Counted from the stretch's first letter, positions 1-7,480 are shown. The stretch: DNA of 7,535 nucleotides from Clostridiales bacterium (GCA_003516765.1 DPCD01000148.1:3177-10711); one strand, 5' to 3'. The notes: generated by a model from the sequence alone, not told the origin. Made by a program: numbers and translations.

Positions 1-831
1 ACGCTCGCCGCCATCCGGGAAAAAAAGCGCATTGCCCTTGCCAACAAGGAAACCCTGGTTTGCGCGGGTGAGCTTGTCATGGAGCAGGCAAAAAAATACG
101 GCGCGGAAATCATTCCCGTCGACTCCGAGCATTCGGCAATTTTCCAGTGTCTGATGGGAAACCACGACAAATCGCAGATCAGGCGCCTGCTTCTCACCTG
201 TTCCGGAGGTCCGTTTTACGGCATGGACCGCGCGCAGCTTGCCGGCATGAAAAAAGAAGACGCTCTGCGCCATCCGAACTGGAAAATGGGTCCCAAAATC
301 ACCATTGACTGCGCAACGCTTATGAACAAGGGCTTAGAGATCATTGAGGCAATGCGCCTGTATGATCTTCCTCTGGAGCAGGTCACAGCTCTCATCCACC
401 GCCAGTCGATCGTCCACTCGATGGTGGAGTTCAAAGACGGCGCTGTGATGGCGCAGCTCGGCGCGCCCGATATGCGCATTCCCATCTCCCTTGCCCTGAC
501 CTATCCCGAGCGGAAGGAAACTCCCGCACCCGCGCTGGACCTTCTGTCCTGCCCGCCATTGACGTTTGCAGAGATTGACGAGGATACCTTCGACTGCTTC
601 CGGCTGGCAAAGCAGGCAGCAAAGCGCGGCGGCACGGTCTGCGCCGCCATGAACGCGGCAAACGAGGAAGCAGTCGCCCTTTATTTGCAGGACAAAATCA
701 GCTTTTACGACATTTCCGAGCTGGTCGCGCGCGCGATGGAGCTGCCGTCGGTCCAAAAGCCCGCGCTGCGGGACATTCTTGCCGCCGACAAAGCCGCGCG
801 CGAGCTGGTCCGGGCAAGCTTCAGGGTTTAA
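1..831 (+). CDS. dxr: 1-deoxy-D-xylulose 5-phosphate reductoisomerase, 5'-truncated by window edge
   Basis: Dxr (IspC) makes 2-C-methyl-D-erythritol 4-phosphate from DXP using NADPH and a divalent metal. It is the first committed step of the MEP isoprenoid pathway and is cytosolic. The frame is open from base 1 (TLAAIREKKRIALANKETLV), so the gene starts upstream; the ATG at 79 is internal. 276 residues are visible. Aligning the conserved ANKE and PVDSEH motifs to the 398-residue E. coli protein suggests about 109 N-terminal residues are missing, including the main NADPH-binding glycine motif. Visible motifs are PVDSEH (metal ligands Asp41 and Glu43 of the visible part), CSGGPF (66-71), HPNW (91-94) and MNKGLE (108-113, catalytic-loop Glu113). 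Two positions usually small or Ser are Cys: TCSGGPF for TASGGPF and IDCAT for IDSAT. The C-terminal helical domain is complete. rseP follows after 35 bases. The family call is secure; activity is inferred. Confidence 0.97.
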   Translation, partial: TLAAIREKKRIALANKETLVCAGELVMEQAKKYGAEIIPVDSEHSAIFQCLMGNHDKSQIRRLLLTCSGGPFYGMDRAQLAGMKKEDALRHPNWKMGPKITIDCATLMNKGLEIIEAMRLYDLPLEQVTALIHRQSIVHSMVEFKDGAVMAQLGAPDMRIPISLALTYPERKETPAPALDLLSCPPLTFAEIDEDTFDCFRLAKQAAKRGGTVCAAMNAANEEAVALYLQDKISFYDISELVARAMELPSVQKPALRDILAADKAARELVRASFRV

Positions 832-850
832 CTTCGCATTTTATAGTTGC

Positions 851-857
851 AGGTGAT
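851..857 (+). promoter_or_regulatory. Ribosome binding site of rseP
   Basis: AGGTGAT lies 9 bases before the ATG at 867 and can pair over all seven bases with the usual 3' end of 16S rRNA (GAUCACCUCC). It supports 867 as the start. The ATG inside the site (856-858) is in another frame and hits a stop after seven codons. Confidence 0.75.
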
Positions 858-866
858 GCTGTTTTT

Positions 867-1922
867 ATGTATATTCTGATTGCAATTCTGATGTTCGGCT
901 TTCTGATCTTCATCCACGAGCTGGGGCATTTTGTCTCCGCAAAGCTTCTGGATGTGCAGGTCAACGAGTTTGCCATCTGCATGGGACCCGTTCTATGGCA
1001 GAAGAAAAAGGGCGAGACGACCTATTCTCTGCGCGCCATTCCGGTCGGCGGCTTCTGCGCGATGGAGGGAGAGGACGAAGAGTCCGACAATCCCAGAGCC
1101 TTTCCCCAGAAAAGCTGGTGGCGCAGGCTCATCATCTTGGCTGCCGGTTCGTTCATGAACTATCTGGCGGGCTTTCTCGCCATCGTCCTTCTTTACACCG
1201 GCGCAAACTCGTATTCTGCGCCCATCATCACCGACTTTTTTGAAGGCTGCCCGTTAGAGGCTTCCGACGGCTTGCAGGTCGGAGACGAGCTTTATAAAAT
1301 TGACGGACGGCGCGTGTATCTCTACTCCGACGTCGGCACGCTTCTCTCGCGCAACAAAACCGGCGTCTATGACGTTGTGGTAAAGCGAAACGGCGAGCTG
1401 GTCGAGCTTCCGGATTTTTCTATGAAGCCGCAGCTCTACGACGTGGACGGCGTGCAGGAATACAAATACGGGCTGTATTTCGGCTCTGTGCCGGGAGGTT
1501 TCGGAACCTGCCTCAAATACAGCTGGTACACGAGCCTAGACTTCGCGCGCATGGTCTGGATGAGTTTGCAGGACCTTCTGTCCGGGCTTGTCTCCGTGAA
1601 TGAAATGTCTGGTCCGGTCGGCATCGTCTCGACCATCTCCGAGGTCGGCAATCAGGCGCAAACCGTGCGCGATGGGCTGGAGAGCGTCGCCTATCTCGGC
1701 GCGTTCATTGCCATCAACCTTGCCGTTATGAACATGCTGCCGCTTCCCGCTCTCGATGGCGGGCGCATCTTCCTGCTGCTGGTGAACACGCTCTTCACCG
1801 CCGTCACCAAAAAGAAAATCCCCGCCAAATATGAAGCGTTTATCCACGCAGCCGGAATGGTGCTGCTGCTGAGCTTCATGGCGTTTGTAACCTTCAAGGA
1901 TATCTGGAAACTTTTCACATAA
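867..1922 (+). CDS. rseP: Site-2 intramembrane zinc metalloprotease (RseP/RasP/MmpA family)
   Basis: This 351-residue protein is a membrane metalloprotease of family M50 that cuts within transmembrane segments of anti-sigma factors or leftover signal peptides; its substrate here cannot be told. The zinc site HELGH (His17, Glu18, His21) sits in the first membrane segment. The third ligand is in the MNMLPLPALDGGR motif, with Asp297. The conserved AIPVGGF element is at 58-63. A single PDZ domain spans about 118-185 (ASDGLQVGDELYKIDG at its core), followed by MSGPVGI at 247-253. Four hydrophobic segments lie at about 2-16, 87-111, 272-296 and 330-349. It is shorter than the two-PDZ E. coli protein (about 450 aa) and matches single-PDZ clostridial forms. 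It lies between dxr and ispG, 12 bases before the preferred ispG start, so it is probably co-transcribed. All catalytic residues are present. Confidence 0.95.
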   Translation: MYILIAILMFGFLIFIHELGHFVSAKLLDVQVNEFAICMGPVLWQKKKGETTYSLRAIPVGGFCAMEGEDEESDNPRAFPQKSWWRRLIILAAGSFMNYLAGFLAIVLLYTGANSYSAPIITDFFEGCPLEASDGLQVGDELYKIDGRRVYLYSDVGTLLSRNKTGVYDVVVKRNGELVELPDFSMKPQLYDVDGVQEYKYGLYFGSVPGGFGTCLKYSWYTSLDFARMVWMSLQDLLSGLVSVNEMSGPVGIVSTISEVGNQAQTVRDGLESVAYLGAFIAINLAVMNMLPLPALDGGRIFLLLVNTLFTAVTKKKIPAKYEAFIHAAGMVLLLSFMAFVTFKDIWKLFT

Positions 1923-1923
1923 C

Positions 1924-1930
1924 AGGTGAT
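1924..1930 (+). promoter_or_regulatory. Ribosome binding site deciding the ispG start
   Basis: AGGTGAT, the same element as before rseP, begins one base after the base following the rseP stop. It ends 4 bases before the ATG at 1935, a suitable distance for this downstream-shifted form of the Shine-Dalgarno sequence. An in-frame GTG at 1926-1928 is part of the site itself and so is unlikely to be the start. Confidence 0.7.
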
Positions 1931-1934
1931 ACAA

Positions 1935-2972
1935 ATGACAAAACAAATTACCGTCGGTCCGGTAAAAATCGGAGGCGGCGCGCCGGTCTCCATCCAGTCG
2001 ATGCTCAATACCCGCACAACGGATGTCGAGGGCTCCTTGCGGCAAATCCGGGAGCTGGCGGTTGCCGGGTGCGAGATTGCACGCCTTGCCGTCTATGACC
2101 AGGATGCAGCCGCCGCCTTCGGTAAAATCTGCGACGCTTCTCCCCTGCCCTTAGTTGCCGACATTCACTTTGACTACCGCCTTGCCATCCTCGCTGCCGA
2201 GGCGGGCGCTGCCAAAATCCGCATCAACCCCGGAAACATCGGCTCGGAGGACCGGGTCAGGGCGGTCGCCGACTGCTGCCGGGCGCATCATATTCCGATC
2301 CGCATCGGTGTCAACGGCGGGAGTCTGGAAAAAGACCTCCTGCAGAAATACGGGCACCCCACGCCGGAGGCGCTGGTCGAAAGCGCATTTTCCCACATCC
2401 GGCTGCTGGAAAAATTCGGCTTCGATGATATCTGCGTGTCGATGAAATCAAGCTCGGTACCTCTGATGATGAAGGCGTACCAGCTTTTCTCCGCGCAGTC
2501 TGACTACCCCCTGCACGTCGGCGTAACCGAAACCGGCACCGAGCACATGGGCGTGATCAAATCCGCCATGGGCATCGGGGGGCTTTTGTGCATGGGCATC
2601 GGCGACACCATCCGCGTCTCTCTGACCGCCGACCCGGTGCGCGAGGTCTATGCCGCACACGATATTCTGAAGGCAGCCGGGCTTCGCCATGACGGGGTCA
2701 ACATCGTCGCCTGTCCCACCTGCGGCAGAACCCGCATCGATCTCATTTCCCTTGCCTCCCGCGTGGAAGCCGCACTCAGAGACTGCAAAAAGCCCATCAC
2801 CGTCGCGGTCATGGGCTGTGTGGTCAACGGTCCCGGAGAGGCGCGCGAGGCAGACGTCGGCATCGCGGGCGGCGACGGCGTCGGCATGCTCTTTGCCAAG
2901 GGAGAAATGATCCAGAAGCTTCCCTACGACGAACTGCTGCCCGCCCTTCTTTCCTACATCGACACGCTTTAA
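1935..2972 (+). CDS. ispG: 4-hydroxy-3-methylbut-2-en-1-yl diphosphate synthase (GcpE)
   Basis: IspG reductively opens the ring of methylerythritol 2,4-cyclodiphosphate to give HMBPP, the next-to-last MEP step, with a 4Fe-4S cluster fed by flavodoxin or ferredoxin. From the ATG at 1935 the protein has 345 residues, the usual size of the short bacterial form. The N-terminal TIM-barrel shows QSMLNTRTTDVE (21-32), ADIHFDYRLA, KIRINPGNIG and GVNGGSLEK. The C-terminal reductase-like domain has CPTCGRTRIDL (Cys260, Cys263), GCVVNGPGEA (Cys295) and Glu302. The spacing of these four ligands (3, 32 and 7) equals that of E. coli Cys270, Cys273, Cys305 and Glu312, so the cluster site is intact. The usual QSMTNT motif reads QSMLNT. 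An in-frame GTG at 1926 would add three residues, but it lies within the ribosome binding site. polC follows after 24 bases. Together with dxr upstream this puts two MEP steps in one operon. Confidence 0.97.
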   Translation: MTKQITVGPVKIGGGAPVSIQSMLNTRTTDVEGSLRQIRELAVAGCEIARLAVYDQDAAAAFGKICDASPLPLVADIHFDYRLAILAAEAGAAKIRINPGNIGSEDRVRAVADCCRAHHIPIRIGVNGGSLEKDLLQKYGHPTPEALVESAFSHIRLLEKFGFDDICVSMKSSSVPLMMKAYQLFSAQSDYPLHVGVTETGTEHMGVIKSAMGIGGLLCMGIGDTIRVSLTADPVREVYAAHDILKAAGLRHDGVNIVACPTCGRTRIDLISLASRVEAALRDCKKPITVAVMGCVVNGPGEAREADVGIAGGDGVGMLFAKGEMIQKLPYDELLPALLSYIDTL

Positions 2973-2985
2973 CCAGTCTATCCTG

Positions 2986-2991
2986 AAGGAG
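2986..2991 (+). promoter_or_regulatory. Ribosome binding site of polC
   Basis: AAGGAG sits 5 bases before the ATG at 2997. This canonical Shine-Dalgarno sequence differs from the AGGTGAT type used by the two upstream genes and fixes the polC start. Confidence 0.75.
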
Positions 2992-2996
2992 TTTTC

Positions 2997-5900
2997 ATGC
3001 AGAATCTTCCGTTTGACCATCTTTTCTGCAATTTCATACCGGGTGAAGATCTTTCCGGAAAGCTCGACACGCTTGTCATTGAGCATGCCGAGCTTTCGCG
3101 CGAGGTCCGCTGTCTCACGCTGTGGCTGTTCAGCGAAACCTATCTCACACAAAAAGACGAGCAGTCGCTGCAAGCCGCGCTCACCGCGCAGTACGGTCTT
3201 CGGCGCGCGGAGCTGCATCTGCACTTTCCTGAAGCGCTTTTGCCGCAGATGGACTTCCGCGATCTCGCGCAGGTCTTCATCCGCGCCTACTCCCCTGCCG
3301 CCGGAAGCCTTGCCGGGGCAAAGTACGAGCTGACCGGCGGCAAGCTCTCCATTCACCTTCCTGCCAACGGCAAAGCAGAGCTGGAGCCGCACATTCCGAA
3401 AGCGCAGAATTTTCTCAAATCGCGCTTCGGCGTCGCGCCGGAGATTGAAATTACGGCGCACAGTGCCTTAGAGGGCAGAGCGCTCTTTGACGAGACGGCA
3501 AGAATCCGCCGCGAGGCAATGGCGCAGGCGCCTGCCGTGCAGGTCAGGGAAGCGGCAAAAAAGGCGTCCTCGTCCGCTTCCTCTGCGCAGGCGCCCACGG
3601 GCGATATGATCTTCGGTCGACCGTTCGGCGGCGAGGTCGTAAAGATGAAGGACCTGAATCTCGATATGTACCGCGTGGTCGTCGCCGGCAAGGTCTTCGC
3701 CGTCAATCACAAGGAGCTCAAAAAGCGCAATGCCTGGGTCGTGAGCTTCGACGTGACCGACTACACCAGCTCCGTGCGCATCAACCAGTTCATGGAGAAC
3801 GACAAGGCAAAGCCCATCTTAACCGGTATTTCCCCCGGCATGTGGGTCAAAATTCAAGGCAAAATGACCTTCGACCGGTACGACAACGAAATGGTCATGC
3901 AGCCAAACGCAATTGTGAAAATCGCCGCGCCTGTCCGGACCGACACGGCGCCGGAAAAGCGTGTGGAGCTGCATCTGCACACCAACATGTCCTCCATGGA
4001 CGCGCTGACCTCCGTCTTCCCGAAAGCGGGCGCGGACCGAAACGTCATCAAGCGCGCCGAGAGCTGGGGGCACAAGGCAATTGCCATCACCGACCACGGC
4101 GGCGCGCAGTCATTCCCGAACGCGATGCATTCGGCAAAAAACATCAAGATTCTCTACGGCTGCGAGGGCTACTACGTCAACGACGTTGACGACCGCATCG
4201 CCGTCCACGGCAGTCTGGATGCAAGCTTCGATGACGAGTACGTCGCCTTTGATCTGGAAACAACGGGTCTATCGTCTCAGCACGACACGATCATTGAAAT
4301 CGGCGCGGCAATCATGAAGCGCGATCAGGTGATCGATACCTTCCAGACCTTTGTTGCCCCCGGAAGACGCCTGCTTCCCAAGATCATCGAGCTGACCGGC
4401 ATCACCGACCAGATGCTGGAAGGCGCGCCGTCCATTGAAGAGGTGCTGCCGAAATTTCTGGACTTTGTCGGCGGCAGACCGCTCTGCGCGCACAACGCCG
4501 ATTTTGACATCGGCTTCATCACCGCTGCCTGCGAGCGCCTCGAGCTTCCGTTCCAGCCGACCTATGTCGACACGCTCATTCTGGCGCAGAACCTGATGCC
4601 GGACCTGGGCAAATACAAGCTCAACATCGTCGCCGACGCCCTGAGTCTGCCGGAATTCAACCATCACCGCGCCTCTGACGACGCCATCACCTGCGGCTAC
4701 CTCATGATGCGCTTCTGGAAAATGCTCGATGAACAAGGCATCCACACTCTCTCCGCCGTCAATCCCCGCATGGCAGAGCTTCGCGCGGGCGGCAGAATTT
4801 TCGACCGGCGTGCCAAGCACATCATTGTTCTGGCGAAAAACTCCATCGGTCTTCGCAACCTCTACCGGCTCATTTCCTACGGCAACCTCAAGTATTTCAA
4901 GCGCGTGCCCATCATGCCGAAGTCCGAGCTTTTACGTTGGCGCGAGGGCTTGATCATCGGCTCGGCGTGCGAGGCAGGAGAGCTGTTTCAGGCAGTCGTG
5001 AACCACAAGAGCTGGGCAGAGCTCAAGCGCATCGCGGAATTTTACGACTATCTTGAAATCCAGCCCATCTGCAACAACCGTTTTATGCTGGAAAAGGGCA
5101 TGGCGGAGGATGAAGAAGAACTCAGAAGCTTCAACCGCACGATTGTAAAGCTGGGCGACGAGCTGGGAAAGCCCGTCGTTGCCACCGGAGACGTGCATTT
5201 CCTCGACCCCGAGGACGAAATTTACCGCCACATCCTGCTGGCGACAAAGCAGATGCCCGACGCGGACAAGCCGCTTCCGATCTACTTCAAAACGACCGAC
5301 GAGATGCTCGAAGAGTTTTCCTATCTCGGCGCAGAAAAGGCATATGAGGTCGTGGTCAAAAATACCAACATGATTGCCGACTGGTGCGAGACGGTCCGTC
5401 CGGTGCCGCACAATCTGTTTGCCCCGAAGATCGAAAACTCCGTCGAAGACCTCAAGGCGCTCGTCTACGGCAAGCTCCACCGGCTCTACGGCGAGAATCC
5501 GCCGGAGCTCATTCAAAAGCGCGTGGATACGGAGATGCACGACATCATCTCGTGCCACTATGATGTGATCTACATGTCGGCGCAGAAGCTGGTGCAGAAC
5601 TCGCTCGAGCACGGGTACCTGGTCGGCTCCCGAGGCTCGGTCGGCTCGTCGATCGTTGCGTTCATGTCCGGCATCACGGAGGTCAACTCCTTCCCGCCGC
5701 ACTACCGGTGCCCCAAGTGCCAGTTCACAACCTTCGAGGTGCCGGATGACTGCGCCTGCGGCGCGGATTTACCGGACGCAGTGTGCCCGAAGTGCGGCAC
5801 GCAGTTAGATAAAGACGGCTTCAACATCCCGTTTGAAACGTTCCTCGGCTTCGGCGGCGACAAGGTCCCCGATATCGACCTCAACTTCTCGGGTGAATAT

Positions 5901-7295
5901 CAGGCGCGGGCTCATGCCTACTGCGTCGAGATGTTTGGCTCCGACCATGTCTTCCGCGCCGGCACCATCGGCACGGTCGCCGAAAAAACCGCTTACGGCT
6001 ACGTCAAAAAATATCTCTCCGAGCGCGACATGACCGTCAGCAAGGCAGAGGAAAACCGGCTTGCCTCCGGCTGCGTCGACGTCAAGCGCACCACGGGTCA
6101 GCATCCAGGCGGTCTGGTCGTCATTCCGCAGGAAAACGAAATCTGGGACTTCTGCCCCGTCCAGCATCCGGCGGACGATAAGGACTCCGAGTGGATTACG
6201 ACGCACTTTGAATACCACTCGATGGAAGAAAATCTTCTCAAGCTTGACATGCTCGGTCATGATGACCCGACCATGATCCGCATGCTGGAGGACCTCACCG
6301 GCGTGGACGCACAGAAAATCCCGCTGGACGATAAGGACACGATGTCGATTTTCACCTCCAGCAAGGTTCTCGGCTTTGAAAACGATCCGATTCTCGGTCC
6401 TGTCGGCTCGTGCGCCATTCCGGAATTCGGCACTGGCTTTACCCGCGGCATGCTGCAGGAGACGCAGCCGACGAAATTCGACACGCTCATTCGCCTCTCC
6501 GGCTTCTCGCACGGCACGGACGTGTGGCTCGGCAATGCGCGCGACCTGATTTTGTCCAAAACTGCCTCCGTCAACGACGCCATCGGCTGCCGCGACGATA
6601 TCATGCTGTACTTAATCAAATGTGGTATGCCCGAAAAGCGTTCGTTCAAGATCATGGAGGCTGTCCGAAAGGGGCGCGGTCTTCCCGAGGGCGCGGAGGA
6701 CGAGATGAAGGCGGCAGGCGTACCGGAATGGTACATCGGCTCGTGTAAAAAGATCAAATACCTCTTCCCGAAAGCGCACGCCACGGCGTATGTCATGATG
6801 GCGTTCCGCATCGCGTGGTTCAAGGTCCATGAGCCCCTGGCGTTCTATGCGGCGTATTTTTACCGCAGAAGCCAGAAGGGCGGCTTTGACGCGGCGATGA
6901 TGACCCACGGCATCGAGCTCGTCAAGCAGAAGATTCAGGAGATTGACCAGGCGGAGGATGCGACGGCAAAGGACGACGACCTGTTTACCACGCTGGAGGT
7001 CTGCTATGAATTTTATCTGCGCGGCTTTACCTTCGCGCCCATCGACCTCTACCGCTCGCACGCCACACGCTTTGTAATCGAAGACGGCAAGCTTCTTCCG
7101 CCGTTCGTCTCCGTCTCGGGTCTCGGCGAAACTGCCGCCTGGGACATCATGGACGGGCGCGAGGGCAAGACATTTTTGTCCATCGAGGAGTTTTCCCTCG
7201 CCTGCCCGAAGGTCTCGAAGACGCATATTGAAAACCTCAAGGCAGCCGGCGCATTCGGGGACCTCCCGGAAACCAGCCAGATTACCCTGTTTTAA
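2997..7295 (+). CDS. polC: DNA polymerase III alpha subunit, PolC type (with proofreading exonuclease)
   Basis: PolC is the main chromosomal replicase of Firmicutes. This one has 1432 residues, close to the 1437 of B. subtilis. In order: an N-terminal domain to about 180; an Ala/Ser-rich linker (about 184-205); an OB fold (about 220-312); a PHP domain begun by ELHLHT (His326, His328) and ITDHG (Asp366, His367). The PHP domain is split by a DnaQ-like exonuclease (about 413-580) with FDLETTG (Asp419, Glu421), HNADFD (Asp504) and HHRASDD (His557, Asp562). PHP resumes through GDVH (732-734). The polymerase core has SRGSVGSS (878-885), a cysteine cluster at 905-933, PDIDLNF (Asp959, Asp961), LKLDMLGHDD (Asp1084) and HGTDVWLGN. 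The last five residues, QITLF, match the beta-clamp-binding motif at the PolC C-terminus. All expected exonuclease and polymerase acidic residues are present. It is the last gene of the operon, followed by a terminator. Confidence 0.99.
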   Translation: MQNLPFDHLFCNFIPGEDLSGKLDTLVIEHAELSREVRCLTLWLFSETYLTQKDEQSLQAALTAQYGLRRAELHLHFPEALLPQMDFRDLAQVFIRAYSPAAGSLAGAKYELTGGKLSIHLPANGKAELEPHIPKAQNFLKSRFGVAPEIEITAHSALEGRALFDETARIRREAMAQAPAVQVREAAKKASSSASSAQAPTGDMIFGRPFGGEVVKMKDLNLDMYRVVVAGKVFAVNHKELKKRNAWVVSFDVTDYTSSVRINQFMENDKAKPILTGISPGMWVKIQGKMTFDRYDNEMVMQPNAIVKIAAPVRTDTAPEKRVELHLHTNMSSMDALTSVFPKAGADRNVIKRAESWGHKAIAITDHGGAQSFPNAMHSAKNIKILYGCEGYYVNDVDDRIAVHGSLDASFDDEYVAFDLETTGLSSQHDTIIEIGAAIMKRDQVIDTFQTFVAPGRRLLPKIIELTGITDQMLEGAPSIEEVLPKFLDFVGGRPLCAHNADFDIGFITAACERLELPFQPTYVDTLILAQNLMPDLGKYKLNIVADALSLPEFNHHRASDDAITCGYLMMRFWKMLDEQGIHTLSAVNPRMAELRAGGRIFDRRAKHIIVLAKNSIGLRNLYRLISYGNLKYFKRVPIMPKSELLRWREGLIIGSACEAGELFQAVVNHKSWAELKRIAEFYDYLEIQPICNNRFMLEKGMAEDEEELRSFNRTIVKLGDELGKPVVATGDVHFLDPEDEIYRHILLATKQMPDADKPLPIYFKTTDEMLEEFSYLGAEKAYEVVVKNTNMIADWCETVRPVPHNLFAPKIENSVEDLKALVYGKLHRLYGENPPELIQKRVDTEMHDIISCHYDVIYMSAQKLVQNSLEHGYLVGSRGSVGSSIVAFMSGITEVNSFPPHYRCPKCQFTTFEVPDDCACGADLPDAVCPKCGTQLDKDGFNIPFETFLGFGGDKVPDIDLNFSGEYQARAHAYCVEMFGSDHVFRAGTIGTVAEKTAYGYVKKYLSERDMTVSKAEENRLASGCVDVKRTTGQHPGGLVVIPQENEIWDFCPVQHPADDKDSEWITTHFEYHSMEENLLKLDMLGHDDPTMIRMLEDLTGVDAQKIPLDDKDTMSIFTSSKVLGFENDPILGPVGSCAIPEFGTGFTRGMLQETQPTKFDTLIRLSGFSHGTDVWLGNARDLILSKTASVNDAIGCRDDIMLYLIKCGMPEKRSFKIMEAVRKGRGLPEGAEDEMKAAGVPEWYIGSCKKIKYLFPKAHATAYVMMAFRIAWFKVHEPLAFYAAYFYRRSQKGGFDAAMMTHGIELVKQKIQEIDQAEDATAKDDDLFTTLEVCYEFYLRGFTFAPIDLYRSHATRFVIEDGKLLPPFVSVSGLGETAAWDIMDGREGKTFLSIEEFSLACPKVSKTHIENLKAAGAFGDLPETSQITLF

Positions 7296-7300
7296 CCTCA

Positions 7301-7334
7301 AAAGCCGGAGGCAGACCGCCTCCGGCTTTCGTTT
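7301..7334 (+). terminator. Rho-independent terminator of the dxr-rseP-ispG-polC operon
   Basis: A perfect 12-bp stem (AAAGCCGGAGGC, 7301-7312, with 7318-7329) encloses the loop AGACC, five bases after the polC stop codon. The T-tract is interrupted (TTTCGTTT), so release may be incomplete. Read on the minus strand the hairpin is followed by TTTTGAG, so it could weakly act in both directions. Confidence 0.85.
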
Positions 7335-7354
7335 CGACACACAGATTGGCGCGC

Positions 7355-7389
7355 AAAAAAGAAAAGACACGCATACGCGTGTCTTTTCT
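7355..7389 (-). terminator. Rho-independent terminator of the tRNA-Ser cluster
   Basis: On the minus strand, GAAAAGACACGC (7388-7377) and its complement (7372-7361) form a perfect 12-bp stem with a 4-base loop, followed at once by TTTCTTTTTTG reading into 7355. A 13th pair (7389 with 7360) would use the last A of the tRNA CCA end. On the plus strand the hairpin is followed by TGGCG and has no T-tract beyond the stem, so it serves the minus-strand tRNA genes. Confidence 0.88.
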
Positions 7390-7480
7390 GGCGCGGAAGG
7401 AGAGATTCGAACTCTCGCTCGCTTTTTAGACGACTACTCCCTTAGCAGGGGAGCCCCTTCGGCCTCTTGGGTACTTCCGC
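7389..7480 (-). tRNA. tRNA-Ser(GCU), CCA encoded
   Basis: The 92-base minus-strand sequence folds as a class II tRNA. The acceptor GCGGAAG pairs with CTTCCGC, followed by discriminator G and an encoded CCA (7391-7389). The D stem is CCC/GGG with loop AAGAGGCCGAA. The anticodon stem CTCCC/GGGAG carries loop CTGCTAA with anticodon GCU (bases 7446-7444), reading AGC and AGU. A long variable arm of about 20 bases, TAGTCGTCTAAAAAGCGAGC, is the class II hallmark of serine. The T stem GAGAG/CTCTC holds loop TTCGAAT. Discriminator G and the long arm both agree with the anticodon. It is followed directly by its terminator, and it lies 35 bases downstream of another tRNA on the same strand, so the two are probably one transcript. 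Confidence 0.96.

Noticed and set aside
724..736. Alternating GCGCGCGCG run in the 3' part of dxr.
   Set aside because: Too short for a meaningful Z-DNA or regulatory claim, and explained by Val-Ala-Arg-Ala codons.
832..866. Possible promoter in the AT-richer gap between dxr and rseP.
   Set aside because: The 35 bases show TTTTATAG-like sequence but no -35/-10 pair at proper spacing. The gap is better explained as leader plus ribosome binding site.
2448..3461. 337-codon open frame on the minus strand across the ispG-polC junction.
   Set aside because: It overlaps two secure genes, has no recognisable domain and is rich in Arg, Gly and Ala as expected of the complement of GC-biased codons. 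It is an antisense shadow.
4233..4740. Exonuclease domain within the PHP domain seen as a possible insertion or gene fusion.
   Set aside because: This split is the normal architecture of PolC-type polymerases, not a new fusion.
5623..5655. Short direct repeat of GTCGGCTC-like units in polC.
   Set aside because: It encodes the conserved VGSRGSVGSS motif of the polymerase core, so the repetition reflects the protein, not a DNA repeat.
4932..5702. 256-codon open frame on the minus strand inside polC.
   Set aside because: It lies wholly opposite conserved PolC domains and shows no protein motif or plausible gene context.
6612..7370. 252-codon minus-strand open frame opposite the polC 3' end.
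   Set aside because: It would start between the two terminators and runs antisense to the conserved PolC C-terminus. Its sequence has no recognisable family.
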